Assembly: GCA_027488975.1 (NCBI GenBank)
Contig: JAIYAQ010000006.1
Location: forward strand, 62,001 to 126,000
Source of the DNA: Cyanobium sp. E1_MAG_00006
Lineage (GTDB): Bacteria; Cyanobacteriota; Cyanobacteriia; PCC-6307; Cyanobiaceae
DNA: 64,000 bases
Direction of reading: 5' to 3'
Part shown: piece after piece, positions 33,485-42,715 of the stretch
Layout: every line of letters starts with the position of its first letter
How positions within the stretch are numbered: position 1 is the stretch's first letter
The notes under the pieces: generated by a model
Told to the model about the DNA's origin: nothing
The model's database searches: none
Seen by the model: the letters and a program-made list of their open reading frames with translations, nothing else
Position numbers and translations under genes: made by a program

Positions 33485-35755
33485 TTGAACTGCTTGCTGC
33501 TGTCCCCTTGTCGGCTGGTTCTGCCTCTGCTGACAGCGGTTGCCTCTGCCAGCCCCGTTTGGGCATCAGCCACGCCAATCATCGCGGCCTCTGTCAGAGC
33601 TGGTGCGGAAGCACCATCAGTTAAGTCAATCCCGGTGGCTTCACCTCCGGCCTCCTCTGGTGTGCTGATGCTCAAGGTGCGGCGGTCCGCCACCTCCATT
33701 GATCTGCTGGTGGAGGGGACTGGGCCGGCACCGATGCTGCAGCAGAGACTGGCAGGTGAAGCCTGGCAGGGGCTCCTGCGTACGACATCACCAACTGGAC
33801 TTCGCCTCGGGCCCCAGCGCATCTCGTTGCCAGAGGCGGGGTTGCAATCGGTGAGCATCAGTGGCACGGGTAGTGAGTACCAGTTGGATGTCGTGCCCGC
33901 GCCGGGCATGCCGATCAGTCGACCTGTGATCAGTGCTGATGGACGCAACCTACTGATCAGCTTCCCGGCGTCATCGGCGATGCCTCAGCAGACGGCAAGC
34001 CTTGATCTCCGGACTCCTGGGAGCATTCCTCAGCCTTCCTTCGCGCCGCCTCTGCAGCAACGGGCCATAGCCCCTCCGTTGGGCGATATGGCTGTGGGCA
34101 GCATGGTGCTTCGCAATCGCAGCTTCATCAATGTCAGCGGACCGCCGGTGACCATGACCCTGCGCAATGCCCCGGCACGTGATGCCTTGATGGCGCTTGC
34201 GCAAATGGGCGGCTATGGCTTCGTCTACGTGGATGACACCGTATCAGCTTCTGCTGGGTCAACTTCCTCAGGCTCTGCTGGCGCTGCCACAGGGCAGCAA
34301 CGCCCCATTTCCATCGCCTTTCAAGGTGAGGCCTATGCGCGGGCGATGAACGCCGTTTTGCTTGCAGCAGGCCTGCAGGGGCGCCGAGAGGGCAACATGA
34401 TCCTCGCTGGCCCTACGGTTCTCAGCAAGAGCTTTGGAACGCAGCTTTCCAAGAACTATCGGTTAAATCAGGCTTCCGCAGCTTCCGCGTCTGATTACCT
34501 TGCCAGCCTTGGCGCTTCGATCACAAAGGTGAGTGTAATCACCAATTCCGTTTCGCAGGGTACCTCCCAGAACCAGCAAGTTGCTGGTGCGAGCACGTCA
34601 CAGCAAACGACTACGCAGAATGTCACGACAACAGAGACGTATGGAGGAGGAGTCGGTCCGCTCAAGGGGCTGATCGGAACAACGGATTCTCGACTGCAGA
34701 CCATCACGCTGATTGGTGAGCCGCAGCTCGTTGCCGTTGGCGAGAGTTATCTGAGGCAAATCGACCTGAGGCAGAGGCAGGTGGCGCTGTCGGTAAAAAT
34801 ACTTGATATTAGCCTGGATAATGACGCTGCAATATCTAACTCGTTTGCATTTAGGTATGGCAATAACTTTATCGTCAGTGACAGGGGTCAGCTCGTTGGC
34901 TCTTTTGGGAGTTTATTGCCTCCGCGGAATGATGTTTCCGGGACTGGAGTAGGTTATCCCTACAATTTTCCTGCTACCGGTGCTCCTGTAAATCCCGGTC
35001 AAAACTATCCTGCCGACAATTTCTTTAATGTTCTTCAGGCCCTGATCACCTCGTCCAGCGCAAAGACATTGGCTTCGCCAACGCTCTTTTTGACAGACAA
35101 TCCAGAGGCGAATCAGTTGAGTGAATCCTCCTCTTCGAGTTCTTCCTCCTCAAGCTCTTCGTCGTCCTCGGGCTCAAGTCTTCAGATTCAGCCAGTCACT
35201 GATCCGGGTTCTCCGGTCGGCAGGAATAAGGCAAATGAAGCTTATGTTGTAGTCGGTGAAAACGTGGTCCAGAGTTATTCCGTAACGGCTGGTTCAGGAA
35301 CTTCTCCGAATACATGTCAGCCCATCTTCGGGGTCTCCGGTCTTACTCTGGGCGCGCGAGTTAAGCGCATCGATGACAATGGCTTTGTTACATTTAATCT
35401 GTCCCCTGCGATCACGGCTGTAACTCGTGGCACAACCCTGGTGCAAGGCTGTGGTGTCATAAATACTCTTACTGTGAGGGCCTTGGATACTGGAGATGTG
35501 CGTGTTAGGGATGGGCAAACTCTGATCTTGACAGGGGTTATTTCTGACACTGATCTGCAAGTCATTCGTAAGTGGCCAATTCTTGGTGATATTCCTTTTG
35601 TGGGTCAATTCTTCCGTGATTCAAATGGCGCCAGAAAGAAGCGTGAACTCGTTATTTTGGTGACGCCCAAAATTGTCAATGATGCTGAGGGCGGTACGTT
35701 CGGATATGGTTATCGCCCAGAGACTCGTGATGCCGCTCGATTGCTTGGATCGTAG
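33485..35755 (+). CDS. pilQ: type IV pilus secretin PilQ
   Basis: The protein has about 756 residues and a TTG start at 33485, giving a signal peptide ending near VASASPVWASA. An AMIN-type domain comes first (VLMLKVRRSATSIDLLVEG), then an N0/STN-like domain (VTMTLRNAPARDALMALAQM) and the C-terminal secretin, ending with LILTGVISDTDLQVIRKWPI and ELVILVTPKIV. It forms the outer-membrane pore for the pilus. Odd features are a run of about 15 Ser from residue 548 and a sharp fall in G+C from about 34.78 kb to the stop. No in-frame ATG lies near the start, so TTG, or an ATT at 33467, is used. Confidence 0.93.
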   Translation: MNCLLLSPCRLVLPLLTAVASASPVWASATPIIAASVRAGAEAPSVKSIPVASPPASSGVLMLKVRRSATSIDLLVEGTGPAPMLQQRLAGEAWQGLLRTTSPTGLRLGPQRISLPEAGLQSVSISGTGSEYQLDVVPAPGMPISRPVISADGRNLLISFPASSAMPQQTASLDLRTPGSIPQPSFAPPLQQRAIAPPLGDMAVGSMVLRNRSFINVSGPPVTMTLRNAPARDALMALAQMGGYGFVYVDDTVSASAGSTSSGSAGAATGQQRPISIAFQGEAYARAMNAVLLAAGLQGRREGNMILAGPTVLSKSFGTQLSKNYRLNQASAASASDYLASLGASITKVSVITNSVSQGTSQNQQVAGASTSQQTTTQNVTTTETYGGGVGPLKGLIGTTDSRLQTITLIGEPQLVAVGESYLRQIDLRQRQVALSVKILDISLDNDAAISNSFAFRYGNNFIVSDRGQLVGSFGSLLPPRNDVSGTGVGYPYNFPATGAPVNPGQNYPADNFFNVLQALITSSSAKTLASPTLFLTDNPEANQLSESSSSSSSSSSSSSSSGSSLQIQPVTDPGSPVGRNKANEAYVVVGENVVQSYSVTAGSGTSPNTCQPIFGVSGLTLGARVKRIDDNGFVTFNLSPAITAVTRGTTLVQGCGVINTLTVRALDTGDVRVRDGQTLILTGVISDTDLQVIRKWPILGDIPFVGQFFRDSNGARKKRELVILVTPKIVNDAEGGTFGYGYRPETRDAARLLGS

Positions 35756-36000
35756 ACAGTCCTAATGCTGGTCTGGCAAGATTAGTCGCTGATTTCGTTT
35801 CTTGGCGAGGATATCGCTTTGAGCTTCTTCGTTCTGGCTGTAGTGTTTGCCTGTTTAACCTGCGGCTTTACAGGCTCCATTGGCGCTGTTTTGCCGATTT
35901 GATTGCTGATGATGGCTTTAATGTTCGCTGTAGCTCTTGGCTAAGTGATTGTGTCAGCTTGTATTTTGGGGAGTGCCCCAAAGCTCTTTGCTAAGTCGTT
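35756..36000. other. A+T-rich intergenic spacer between pilQ and the pentapeptide gene
   Basis: The 245 bases between the two convergent stops contain no frame with a recognisable product, no tRNA and no repeat beyond one hairpin. Base composition continues the low G+C of the pilQ 3' half and returns to normal inside the next gene. Confidence 0.6.
35965..35982. terminator. hairpin between convergent genes, possible bidirectional terminator
   Basis: A perfect 7-bp stem TTTGGGG-AGTG-CCCCAAA sits between the pilQ and pentapeptide-protein stops. Neither side has a long T-run, so strength is doubtful. Confidence 0.35.
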
Positions 36001-36795
36001 TCAGATCCCCATCGGTACGAATGCTTTGACCGCTATCGGACCAAGGAATTGGATGACTGCTAGCGCCCCGCTGAGCATTTGGCTACCCATGCCGGTGCCT
36101 CCGGGCTTCTTCTTCTCGGGTTGCACGAGCGAAACCGCCGCGCGCTCCAGTTGCCGCGACTCACTCTCTTCGCCCTGTGCGCGGTAGAGAGTGGCGGCGT
36201 AGTTGAAGTCTGCTGCGGCTGCTTCGACGTTGCCCTGTTCATTGCGGCTGATGCCACGGGCCACCCAGCTGATCGCTGAGTCCGGTTGCCGGCGGATCGC
36301 TTCACTGAACCAGCGTTCGGCTTCTGGCTGGCGTCCGGCTTTGGAGGCTTCCACGCCGGCGTTGTGCAACTCGGCAAAGCTCAGCTGGGTGGCGGAAACG
36401 CCGCGGGCTTTCTCCCAGTGGGTGCGGCTGAGGGCACCGGGATCGAGCTGGGCGCCGCTGATGTCCGCCTGGCGAAGATCCGTGCCTTCCAGCTTGGCGC
36501 CACGCAGATCGGCCCCGCGAAGCGAGGCGCCCAGCAGGCTGGTGAAACTCAGGTCGGCTCCCATCAGCTGGGCTCCGTCGAGGCGGGCCTGGCTGAGGTT
36601 GGCGCGCTGCAGCTTGGCGCCCTTCAGATTGGCCTCGCGCAGATCGGCATACACCAGATCGGCATCGGCGAGGTTGCAGCGCGCGCAGCTGCGTTTCTCC
36701 AGCAACCGGATCAGGGTTTCATCGCCGGCATGCGCCGCTGGCATCGCGACCAGCGCGGAAGCGGCCATCAACGTGATCCAGTGGCGGCGATTCAT
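36001..36795 (-). CDS. secreted pentapeptide-repeat/TPR protein
   Basis: The protein has 264 residues from the ATG at 36795. A signal peptide (MNRRHWITLMAASALVAMPA, cut near AHA-GD) is followed by about 15 pentapeptide repeats of the A(D/N)LxX type (residues about 38-125, including a CARC before them). A TPR-like helical region comes next (ASKAGRQPEAERWFSEAIRR; GISRNEQGNVEAAAADF). The C-terminus has a hydrophobic stretch (about 240-262). The start overlaps the TgpA stop by ATGA, tying it to the MoxR-DUF58-TgpA operon. Role unknown; a periplasmic scaffold is plausible. Confidence 0.87.
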   Translation of the reverse strand: MNRRHWITLMAASALVAMPAAHAGDETLIRLLEKRSCARCNLADADLVYADLREANLKGAKLQRANLSQARLDGAQLMGADLSFTSLLGASLRGADLRGAKLEGTDLRQADISGAQLDPGALSRTHWEKARGVSATQLSFAELHNAGVEASKAGRQPEAERWFSEAIRRQPDSAISWVARGISRNEQGNVEAAAADFNYAATLYRAQGEESESRQLERAAVSLVQPEKKKPGGTGMGSQMLSGALAVIQFLGPIAVKAFVPMGI

Positions 36796-38527
36796 CGGTT
36801 GGATCCTGACCAACGGCTTATAGCGTTGATCCGGTGGCGCTTCACCTGCTGCAGGGCCAGTTGCCAGCGCTGTCGAGCTCGCCGACCACGCTGCGCTGAC
36901 TCTCCTCCGGGTGCGTAGCGCTGCTCGCGGTGCAGGGCGGCGAGTTCCGCCAGCGGCTCGGCCAGTGCGGGGAAGGCGCTGGCTGCGCGCTCTGTCAGCG
37001 ATTCCATGGTTTCGCCGGGTTCAGTTGTGATCTGCAGCCGCTCCAGGGCCTGAAGCAGTGCACGCAGCTCCCGCTCCAGCCGGTCGCGCGGCTCGCGTTT
37101 CTGCAGGCGCAGCAGCAGCAGAGCCGCTCCCAGGCAGGCGGCCACAGCGGCGAGCAGCAGCCAGCCCAGCGCCCTGCGGCGTTCCCCCAGCAGCCACTGC
37201 AACAGCTCCTCTTGCCGTGAGCGATCGAAGCCGAGCCACCAGCGGCTCCAGCCCATGTCGAGGCCCCACCACTGGCGCTGCAGCCAGCGGAACTGGCGTG
37301 CGAGGGGCCAGCCGGCTGCATCCAGGCCGGCCGTGCGCTGTTCATCGGCGGCGCTGGCGCCGCTCACCCAGCGGGTGGGATCCACCCGCTGCCAGCCCAC
37401 GCCAGGCAGCCAGACCTCGCTCCAGGCGTGGGCATTGCTCTGGCGCAGTTCCAGGTAGCTCGAACCGTTGAACGGCTCGATCCAGCTCCCCCCCAGGTAG
37501 CCGCTCACAACACGGCTGGGTACACCCGCCGCACGCATCAGGGCACTGAAGGCACTCGCGTAATGGCCGCAGAAGCCCAGGCGCCGCTCGAACAGGAACA
37601 CATCCAGGCCGTTGCGCTCCGGCAGGGTGCCGGGGGTGGTGGTGTAGCGGAAGCCCTGCGACTGGAAAAACGCCCGAGCCGCCATCACCCGGGCGGACAT
37701 GTCTGGCAGCGCGGCCCAGCTGCGGCCCAGGGCCAGCAGGCGGGGATTCGATTCCGCCGGCAGGGCCAGATCGCCCCAGCTGGGCGGCTGGCGCTGCCAC
37801 TCCAGGGGCTGTGGCTGCTCCAGCAGCCGGTAGCTGCGTCGCTCCAAGGCTGGCCGCAGCAGCCGCAGCTCCCCATCCGCCTCCAGCCGCAGGCTTGGAT
37901 CCACCGGCAGGGACTGGCTATTCCAGGGAACCGCTGTGAACCGGCTCGGTTCCACCAGCCAGATCTGATCCCGGCCCTGCAGAGAGGCTGGCGCCGGCAC
38001 CGGCTCTGGCGGACGACGGGTCTCCGCGCGGGGATCCCGCTCCCAGGTGTTGCCGTTGAAGATGGGATGCACCAGCACCCGCCAGTACCGCTCCTGCGGC
38101 GGTGGCGGTCGGTTGTTGCTGAAGGCCACCCGCGCCGCCGGGCCCTGATCGCTCGCGAGGGTGGCGATCGAGCCTGGATCGAGGCTGTCGCTCAGGCCGG
38201 TGCTGGCACGGGCGCCGGGGCCGTTGAGCCCGGAGCCCAGGGGGCTGACGCGAGGCACCAGCAGGAACAGAGCACCGCCGCCAGCAGCTGCACCAGGCTG
38301 GGCAGCAGATCGGGTTGCTGGGCGGCCAGCAGGCCGCAGCCCACCAGCTGCAGCAGGGCCACCAGCCGCCGGCCGGTGCGGTCGCGGGCCTCCAGCAGCT
38401 TCAGGCCCGCCATCAGCACGAGTGCCAGGGTGAAGCCCCCCAGCAGCCAGCCAGGATCCAACCCGACGCAGCCGGCGATCAGCACCGCCTGGGCCAACCA
38501 TTGCAAGCGTCGGGAGGGCAGGGCCAT
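36792..38527 (-). pseudogene. TgpA-type transglutaminase membrane protein, split by a -1 frameshift
   Basis: The true start is the ATG at 38527: MALPSRRLQWLAQAVLIAGC and further hydrophobic helices form the TgpA membrane domain. Near 38270 this frame loses homology, and the matching continuation LFLLVPRVSPLGSG lies in the -1 frame, which then runs open to the stop at 36792. One added base in GTGCTC|TGTTCC would restore a single protein of about 578 residues. The extracytoplasmic transglutaminase core is intact: GFCGHYASAF (Cys), NAHAWSEVWL (His) and the Asp after VGWQRV, followed by one more membrane helix and a cytoplasmic tail. Sequencing error, true pseudogene or programmed frameshift are all possible. 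The stop overlaps the pentapeptide gene. Confidence 0.75.
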
Positions 38528-38534
38528 GGCCGTC

Positions 38535-39464
38535 TCAGCTGGTAAGAGCGAGAGCGAGCAAGCAGCGGTCGCGATGCTCGCGCCCGTGGCCCGGCGGGAT
38601 CAGCGTGTCGGCCAGCCGCAGGCCGTAGCGCTCACCCCGCTGGCTGAGCTGCCAGATCGCCGCGCTGAGATGCTGCAGAGCCCGCTCGTGGGGCACACCC
38701 GGTTCCGGAGCCAGCACCACGGTTTCCGTTTCCTCGTCGCGGAACACCTTGCTCAGGCGCCCCCGCCCCTGGGCCAGCGCCTTCCAGGCCAGACGGGCCT
38801 GGCTGTCCTGGGGCCGGTGGGGCCGCAGGTCATGCCAGTGTTCGCTGCCCTCGCGGGCACCGATGCGCTGTTCGGCCAGCGACCGCTCCGGCTGGTCAGC
38901 TCCTGCTGAACCCACCGGCCCCTGCCGCCGCGCCGGAATCACCGCCTGCTCCCAGGTGGGCTGCCAGCGGCTCCAGCACAGGAACAGCCCCAGGGGCGCC
39001 GTGCTACGGATCAGCACAGGGCCGGGCCGCTGCAGCCCGCGCCGGCTGCAGTTCCAGCTGAGCCCCACGCGGGTGATGCCGGGATCCAGGCGTTGGGGCT
39101 GGAGCGGCTCACCGTTCTCCAGCTGCAGGCATATGGCTTCTCGGCGGCCGTCGCTGCGCAGCTGCAGCGGGTAGCGCAGGGGTTCATCGGCAAAGCCGGG
39201 CCGCGGTTCGGTGCTTTGCAGCTCCAGCCCCTGCAGATTGAAGTGGGTGAGGTGCAGGGCCAGCAGCATCAGCGCCAGCATCAGGAAGCTGAGCAGCAGC
39301 GGACCATTGCGTTGGGTCTGGATGCCAACCATCTGCAACAGGGCGGCGCCCGCCAGCCAGAGTGCACCGAAGCGGGTCGGCAGCACGTAGAGATTGCGGA
39401 GGCCAAGGCGCAGCTCCGAGCCGGTCTGGACCGGACCCAGGCGGGTCACGTCAACGAATCGCAT
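38535..39464 (-). CDS. DUF58-family protein
   Basis: The protein has 309 residues from the ATG at 39464 (MRFVDVTRLGPVQ). Two membrane helices lie at about 33-50 and 56-75. The C-terminal part contains the DUF58 signature region, here REGSEHWHDLRPHRPQDS followed by RLAWKALAQG. DUF58 proteins have a VWA-like fold and act with MoxR ATPases; their exact role is not settled. It overlaps moxR by 14 bases and lies 7 bases before TgpA. Confidence 0.9.
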   Translation of the reverse strand: MRFVDVTRLGPVQTGSELRLGLRNLYVLPTRFGALWLAGAALLQMVGIQTQRNGPLLLSFLMLALMLLALHLTHFNLQGLELQSTEPRPGFADEPLRYPLQLRSDGRREAICLQLENGEPLQPQRLDPGITRVGLSWNCSRRGLQRPGPVLIRSTAPLGLFLCWSRWQPTWEQAVIPARRQGPVGSAGADQPERSLAEQRIGAREGSEHWHDLRPHRPQDSQARLAWKALAQGRGRLSKVFRDEETETVVLAPEPGVPHERALQHLSAAIWQLSQRGERYGLRLADTLIPPGHGREHRDRCLLALALTS

Positions 39465-40350
39465 GCACCTGGCGCAGCAGGGTTGCACTGCGTTCGCCAT
39501 GGCCGCTCGGATCCAGGCGGTGCTCGGCCACGGCTGTAAACACCGCCTGAATGTCGGCCGGGGTCACGAAGTCGCGTTTCTCCAGCAGTGCCCAGGCCCG
39601 GGCTGCGGCCAGGAGCCCCTGGGAGGCACGGGGCGAGAGGGGGGCGCCCTCTCGGTTTTCAGACCTGCTGGCGGCCATCAGGTCGAGCACATACTCCAGC
39701 AGGGCATCAGTGGCGTGCTGCTGCCGGCACTGCTCCTGCCAGGCGAGCAGATCGCTGGCTGTGTTGGGGCGGGCCATCGCGTCGAGGGACAGGCACTCGC
39801 GGGCCAGCAGGGCCCGCTCCGCCTCCCGTGTCGGGAAGCCCAGGCTGATCCGCATCAGGAAGCGGTCGAGCTGGGATTCGGGTAGGGGCGCAGTGCCCAC
39901 TTGATCGAGCCCGTTCTGGGTGGCGATCACCATGAACGGCCGTGGCAGGGCGTGGGTGGTGCCGTCCACACTCACCCGCCCGGTGGCCATGGCTTCCAGC
40001 AGGGCGCTCTGGGTGCGGGGGCTGGCGCGGTTGATCTCATCGGCCAGCAGCACCTGGCTGAACAGGGGGCCTGGCTGGAAACGGAAGCTGCCCGTGGTCG
40101 GGTCGAGCACGTTGATGCCGGTGAGATCCGCTGGCAGGAGGTCGCTGGTGAAGCTGACCCGCTTGAACTCCAAACCAAAGGCCCGGGCCAGGCCTTCCGC
40201 CAGGGTGGTCTTGCCCATGCCAGGCAGATCTTCGATCAGCAGGTGACCGCCGGCCAGCAGGCAGCTCACCGCCAGCTTCACCTGAGGCTCCTTGCCCAGC
40301 AGCACGCCGTTGATGGCCGCCAGGAGGTTGTGGAGGGGGGCGGATCCCAT
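39451..40350 (-). CDS. MoxR-family AAA+ ATPase
   Basis: The protein has 299 residues. Walker A is DLPGMGKTTLAEGLA (about 41-55), Walker B is VLLADEINRASPRTQSALLE, and sensor 1 is VIATQN. The C-terminal lid has the AALA-type helical pattern. MoxR ATPases are chaperone-like and work with DUF58/VWA partners to mature other complexes. It is the first gene of a four-gene minus-strand operon and is divergent from the CobC-like gene across 58 bases. Confidence 0.95.
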   Translation of the reverse strand: MGSAPLHNLLAAINGVLLGKEPQVKLAVSCLLAGGHLLIEDLPGMGKTTLAEGLARAFGLEFKRVSFTSDLLPADLTGINVLDPTTGSFRFQPGPLFSQVLLADEINRASPRTQSALLEAMATGRVSVDGTTHALPRPFMVIATQNGLDQVGTAPLPESQLDRFLMRISLGFPTREAERALLARECLSLDAMARPNTASDLLAWQEQCRQQHATDALLEYVLDLMAASRSENREGAPLSPRASQGLLAAARAWALLEKRDFVTPADIQAVFTAVAEHRLDPSGHGERSATLLRQVHAIR

Positions 40351-40408
40351 CGCGGCGGAGCACTCGGGCCTGCGGGCAGTCAGGCTAAGCAGACACGCCG
40401 CAGATTCC

Positions 40409-41566
40409 GTGAGCGCCGCCGCCGCCAGCAGTTGTCAGCGCCACGGCGGCAACCTGGCGGCGGCGGCGGCACGCCTGGGCTGTCGCCCGGAGCAGCTGCT
40501 GGATGCCAGCGCCTCGCTGGTGCCGTTCCGGCCGCCTGCGCTGTTGCGGCGGGCCCTGCGCCAGGCAGCGCTGCGGCCCTACCCCGATCGCGATTACAGC
40601 GATCTACGCCGGGCCATCGCGGCGCTGCACCAGCTCGATCCGGCCTGGGTGCTGCCGGGCAACGGCGCTGCCGAACTGTTCACCTGGGCGGCCCGTGATG
40701 CCGCCGCTCTGGGCCGCAGCCAGCTGCCGGAGCCGGGCTTCGCCGACTACCGGCGGGCGCTGGCCTGCTGGGGGGGCGACCTTGTGGCTGCCCCGCTCCC
40801 CCTGGAGTGGGTGCAGGCGGGGGCGCAGGTGGGCGGCCAGCCGGGGCTGCAGCCCAACCCCCAGCCCTGGCCCCTGCCCGAGGCTGCGGGCCGGGCTGAT
40901 GCTGTGGCCGTGTTGTGGGTCACCAACCCCCACAACCCCACAGGCCAGCTCTGGGGCCGCGCCTCGCTTGAGCCGCTGCTCCGGAGCCATGCGCTGGTGA
41001 TCTGCGATGAGGCTTTCCTGTCGCTGGTTCCCGGCGGCGAGGCGCAGTCGCTGGTGCCGCTGCTGGCTCACCATCCCAATCTGGTGGTGATCCGCAGCCT
41101 CACCAAGCTGTTCGCCATCGCCGGGCTGCGGCTGGGCTACGCCCTGGGAGATCCGCAGCGCCTGGCTCGCTGGAGCGCCTGGCGCGACCCCTGGCCGGTG
41201 AACGGCCTGGCCGCCGCTGCCGGAGAAGCCCTGCTGGCCGATGCCCACTTCTACGGGCGCTGGTGCGAGCGCGTGCAGGGCTGGGTGGCGGCGGAGGGGG
41301 CCTGGCTGCAGCAGCGGCTTGGGCGGCTGCCGGGACTGCGCCCTATGCCCTCGGCCGCCAATTTTCTGCTGCTGCAGGGGGTGCAGCAGGGCCGGCCGAT
41401 CAGCCTGGAGCCGCTGCGCCTGGCCCTGGAGCAGCGCCATCGCATCCTGCTGCGCGACTGCCGCTCCTTCGAGGGTCTGGGGGAGAGCTGGTTGCGCCTC
41501 GGCTACCAGGACCGCTCCGGCAACCGCCGCCTTGTTGACGCCCTTGCCCGCGAGCTCCGTGGCTGA
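40409..41566 (+). CDS. threonine-phosphate decarboxylase-like PLP enzyme (CobC/CobD family)
   Basis: The protein has 385 residues with a GTG start at 40409. The N-terminal RHGGNLAAAAARLGC matches the HGGN opening of CobC/CobD, where HisC proteins differ. Fold type I motifs are NPHNPTGQLW (173-182), D200 in VICDEAF and the PLP lysine K233 in RSLTKLFAIAGLRLGY. CobD makes aminopropanol phosphate for the cobalamin side chain; picocyanobacteria make pseudocobalamin, so an altered substrate is possible. Histidinol-phosphate aminotransferase is the alternative. It converges on murG with 6 bases between stops. Confidence 0.82.
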   Translation: MSAAAASSCQRHGGNLAAAAARLGCRPEQLLDASASLVPFRPPALLRRALRQAALRPYPDRDYSDLRRAIAALHQLDPAWVLPGNGAAELFTWAARDAAALGRSQLPEPGFADYRRALACWGGDLVAAPLPLEWVQAGAQVGGQPGLQPNPQPWPLPEAAGRADAVAVLWVTNPHNPTGQLWGRASLEPLLRSHALVICDEAFLSLVPGGEAQSLVPLLAHHPNLVVIRSLTKLFAIAGLRLGYALGDPQRLARWSAWRDPWPVNGLAAAAGEALLADAHFYGRWCERVQGWVAAEGAWLQQRLGRLPGLRPMPSAANFLLLQGVQQGRPISLEPLRLALEQRHRILLRDCRSFEGLGESWLRLGYQDRSGNRRLVDALARELRG

Positions 41567-41572
41567 GGCGCA

Positions 41573-42649
41573 TCAGCCGCTGAGCTCGAGCAGCAGCTGC
41601 GCCAGCAGCTGATCGGCATCGCGCACCGCCAGTCGCTCCATGCCGGCCCTCAGCCTGTGCAGCGGATCCAGTGCCGGCTCACAGCCGCGCAGCCGCGGGC
41701 CCAGCAGCCGCCAGATCGCCTGGGCCAGGGCGGGATGCTCCGGCGGGTGCTGCCACACGATCACGGCCGCTCCCACGGCGGCCGCAGCCCCGGCGTTGGC
41801 GTTCTGGTGGCGGTCGGCCGCCTGGGGGAAGGGCACCAGGATCGCCGGGCTGCCGCACACCGCCAGCTCGCTGAGGCTGCCGGCACCGGCGCGGCTGATC
41901 ACCAGATCGGCGTGCTGCAGCAGGCCCGGCATCTCCTCGCTGAACGGGCGCTCCACGTGGGCGTGGTGGTGCAGCTGGCCGCTGTCGGGATCGTTGCTGC
42001 CGCTCAGGTGCACCACCCGGCAGCCGCAGGCCAGCAGCTGTGGCAGCAGTGGCCGCACCATCCGGTTCAGGCCCACTGCCCCCTGGCTGCCGCCCATCAC
42101 CAGCAGCAGCGGGCCGCTTCCGGCAGGTACCCAGTCGGGCAGGGGCGCCGCTTGCAGGAACGCCTGGCGCACGGGCGTGCCGGTGACGCGCGGCTGGCAG
42201 CGGGGCAGCCGCTCGGCTGCCTGGGGCAGGCCCACCGCCACCCGGGTGCAGAGCCGGCCGAGCAGCCGCGTCACCTTGCCTGGCACACCATTGGATTCGT
42301 GCAGCACCACGGGGATGCCGCACCAGCGCGCCGCCAGGATCGCCGGCGCGGCGATGTAGCCACCGCTGCTGAACACCAGCCGGATCCGCTCCCGCCGGAT
42401 CAGACGGCGAACGCTCCAGGTGGCGGCCAGCAGCCGCAGCAGGTTGAGCAGCTTCTGCAGGCCACGGCCCTGCAGTCCACCGGCGTTCACAGTGTGCAGC
42501 GGGTAGGCCGCCGGCACCAGCTGCTGCTCCAGCCGGTCAGGCACCCCGAGCCAGTGGATCGTCCAGTCCGAGGGCAGGGCCTGCGCCACCGCCAGGGCCG
42601 GAAACAGGTGCCCACCGGTGCCGCTGGCTGCGATCAGCAGGCGGGTCAT
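41573..42649 (-). CDS. murG: UDP-GlcNAc:lipid I N-acetylglucosaminyltransferase
   Basis: The protein has 358 residues. It adds GlcNAc to lipid I to make lipid II at the inner face of the membrane. The N-terminal Gly-rich loop is [15 protein letters not shown], the second is [12 protein letters not shown], and HESNGVPGK and [11 protein letters not shown] follow. The acceptor/UDP site contains [25 protein letters not shown] (split here: [15 protein letters not shown]). Length is normal. Confidence 0.97.
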   Translation of the reverse strand: MTRLLIAASGTGGHLFPALAVAQALPSDWTIHWLGVPDRLEQQLVPAAYPLHTVNAGGLQGRGLQKLLNLLRLLAATWSVRRLIRRERIRLVFSSGGYIAAPAILAARWCGIPVVLHESNGVPGKVTRLLGRLCTRVAVGLPQAAERLPRCQPRVTGTPVRQAFLQAAPLPDWVPAGSGPLLLVMGGSQGAVGLNRMVRPLLPQLLACGCRVVHLSGSNDPDSGQLHHHAHVERPFSEEMPGLLQHADLVISRAGAGSLSELAVCGSPAILVPFPQAADRHQNANAGAAAAVGAAVIVWQHPPEHPALAQAIWRLLGPRLRGCEPALDPLHRLRAGMERLAVRDADQLLAQLLLELSG

Positions 42650-42715
42650 GGGCGTGGCATGGGCGAGGGCCTGAAAGCGCGCCTAACTTAAGGACCAGAT
42701 CACTGTTCTGCCCCC

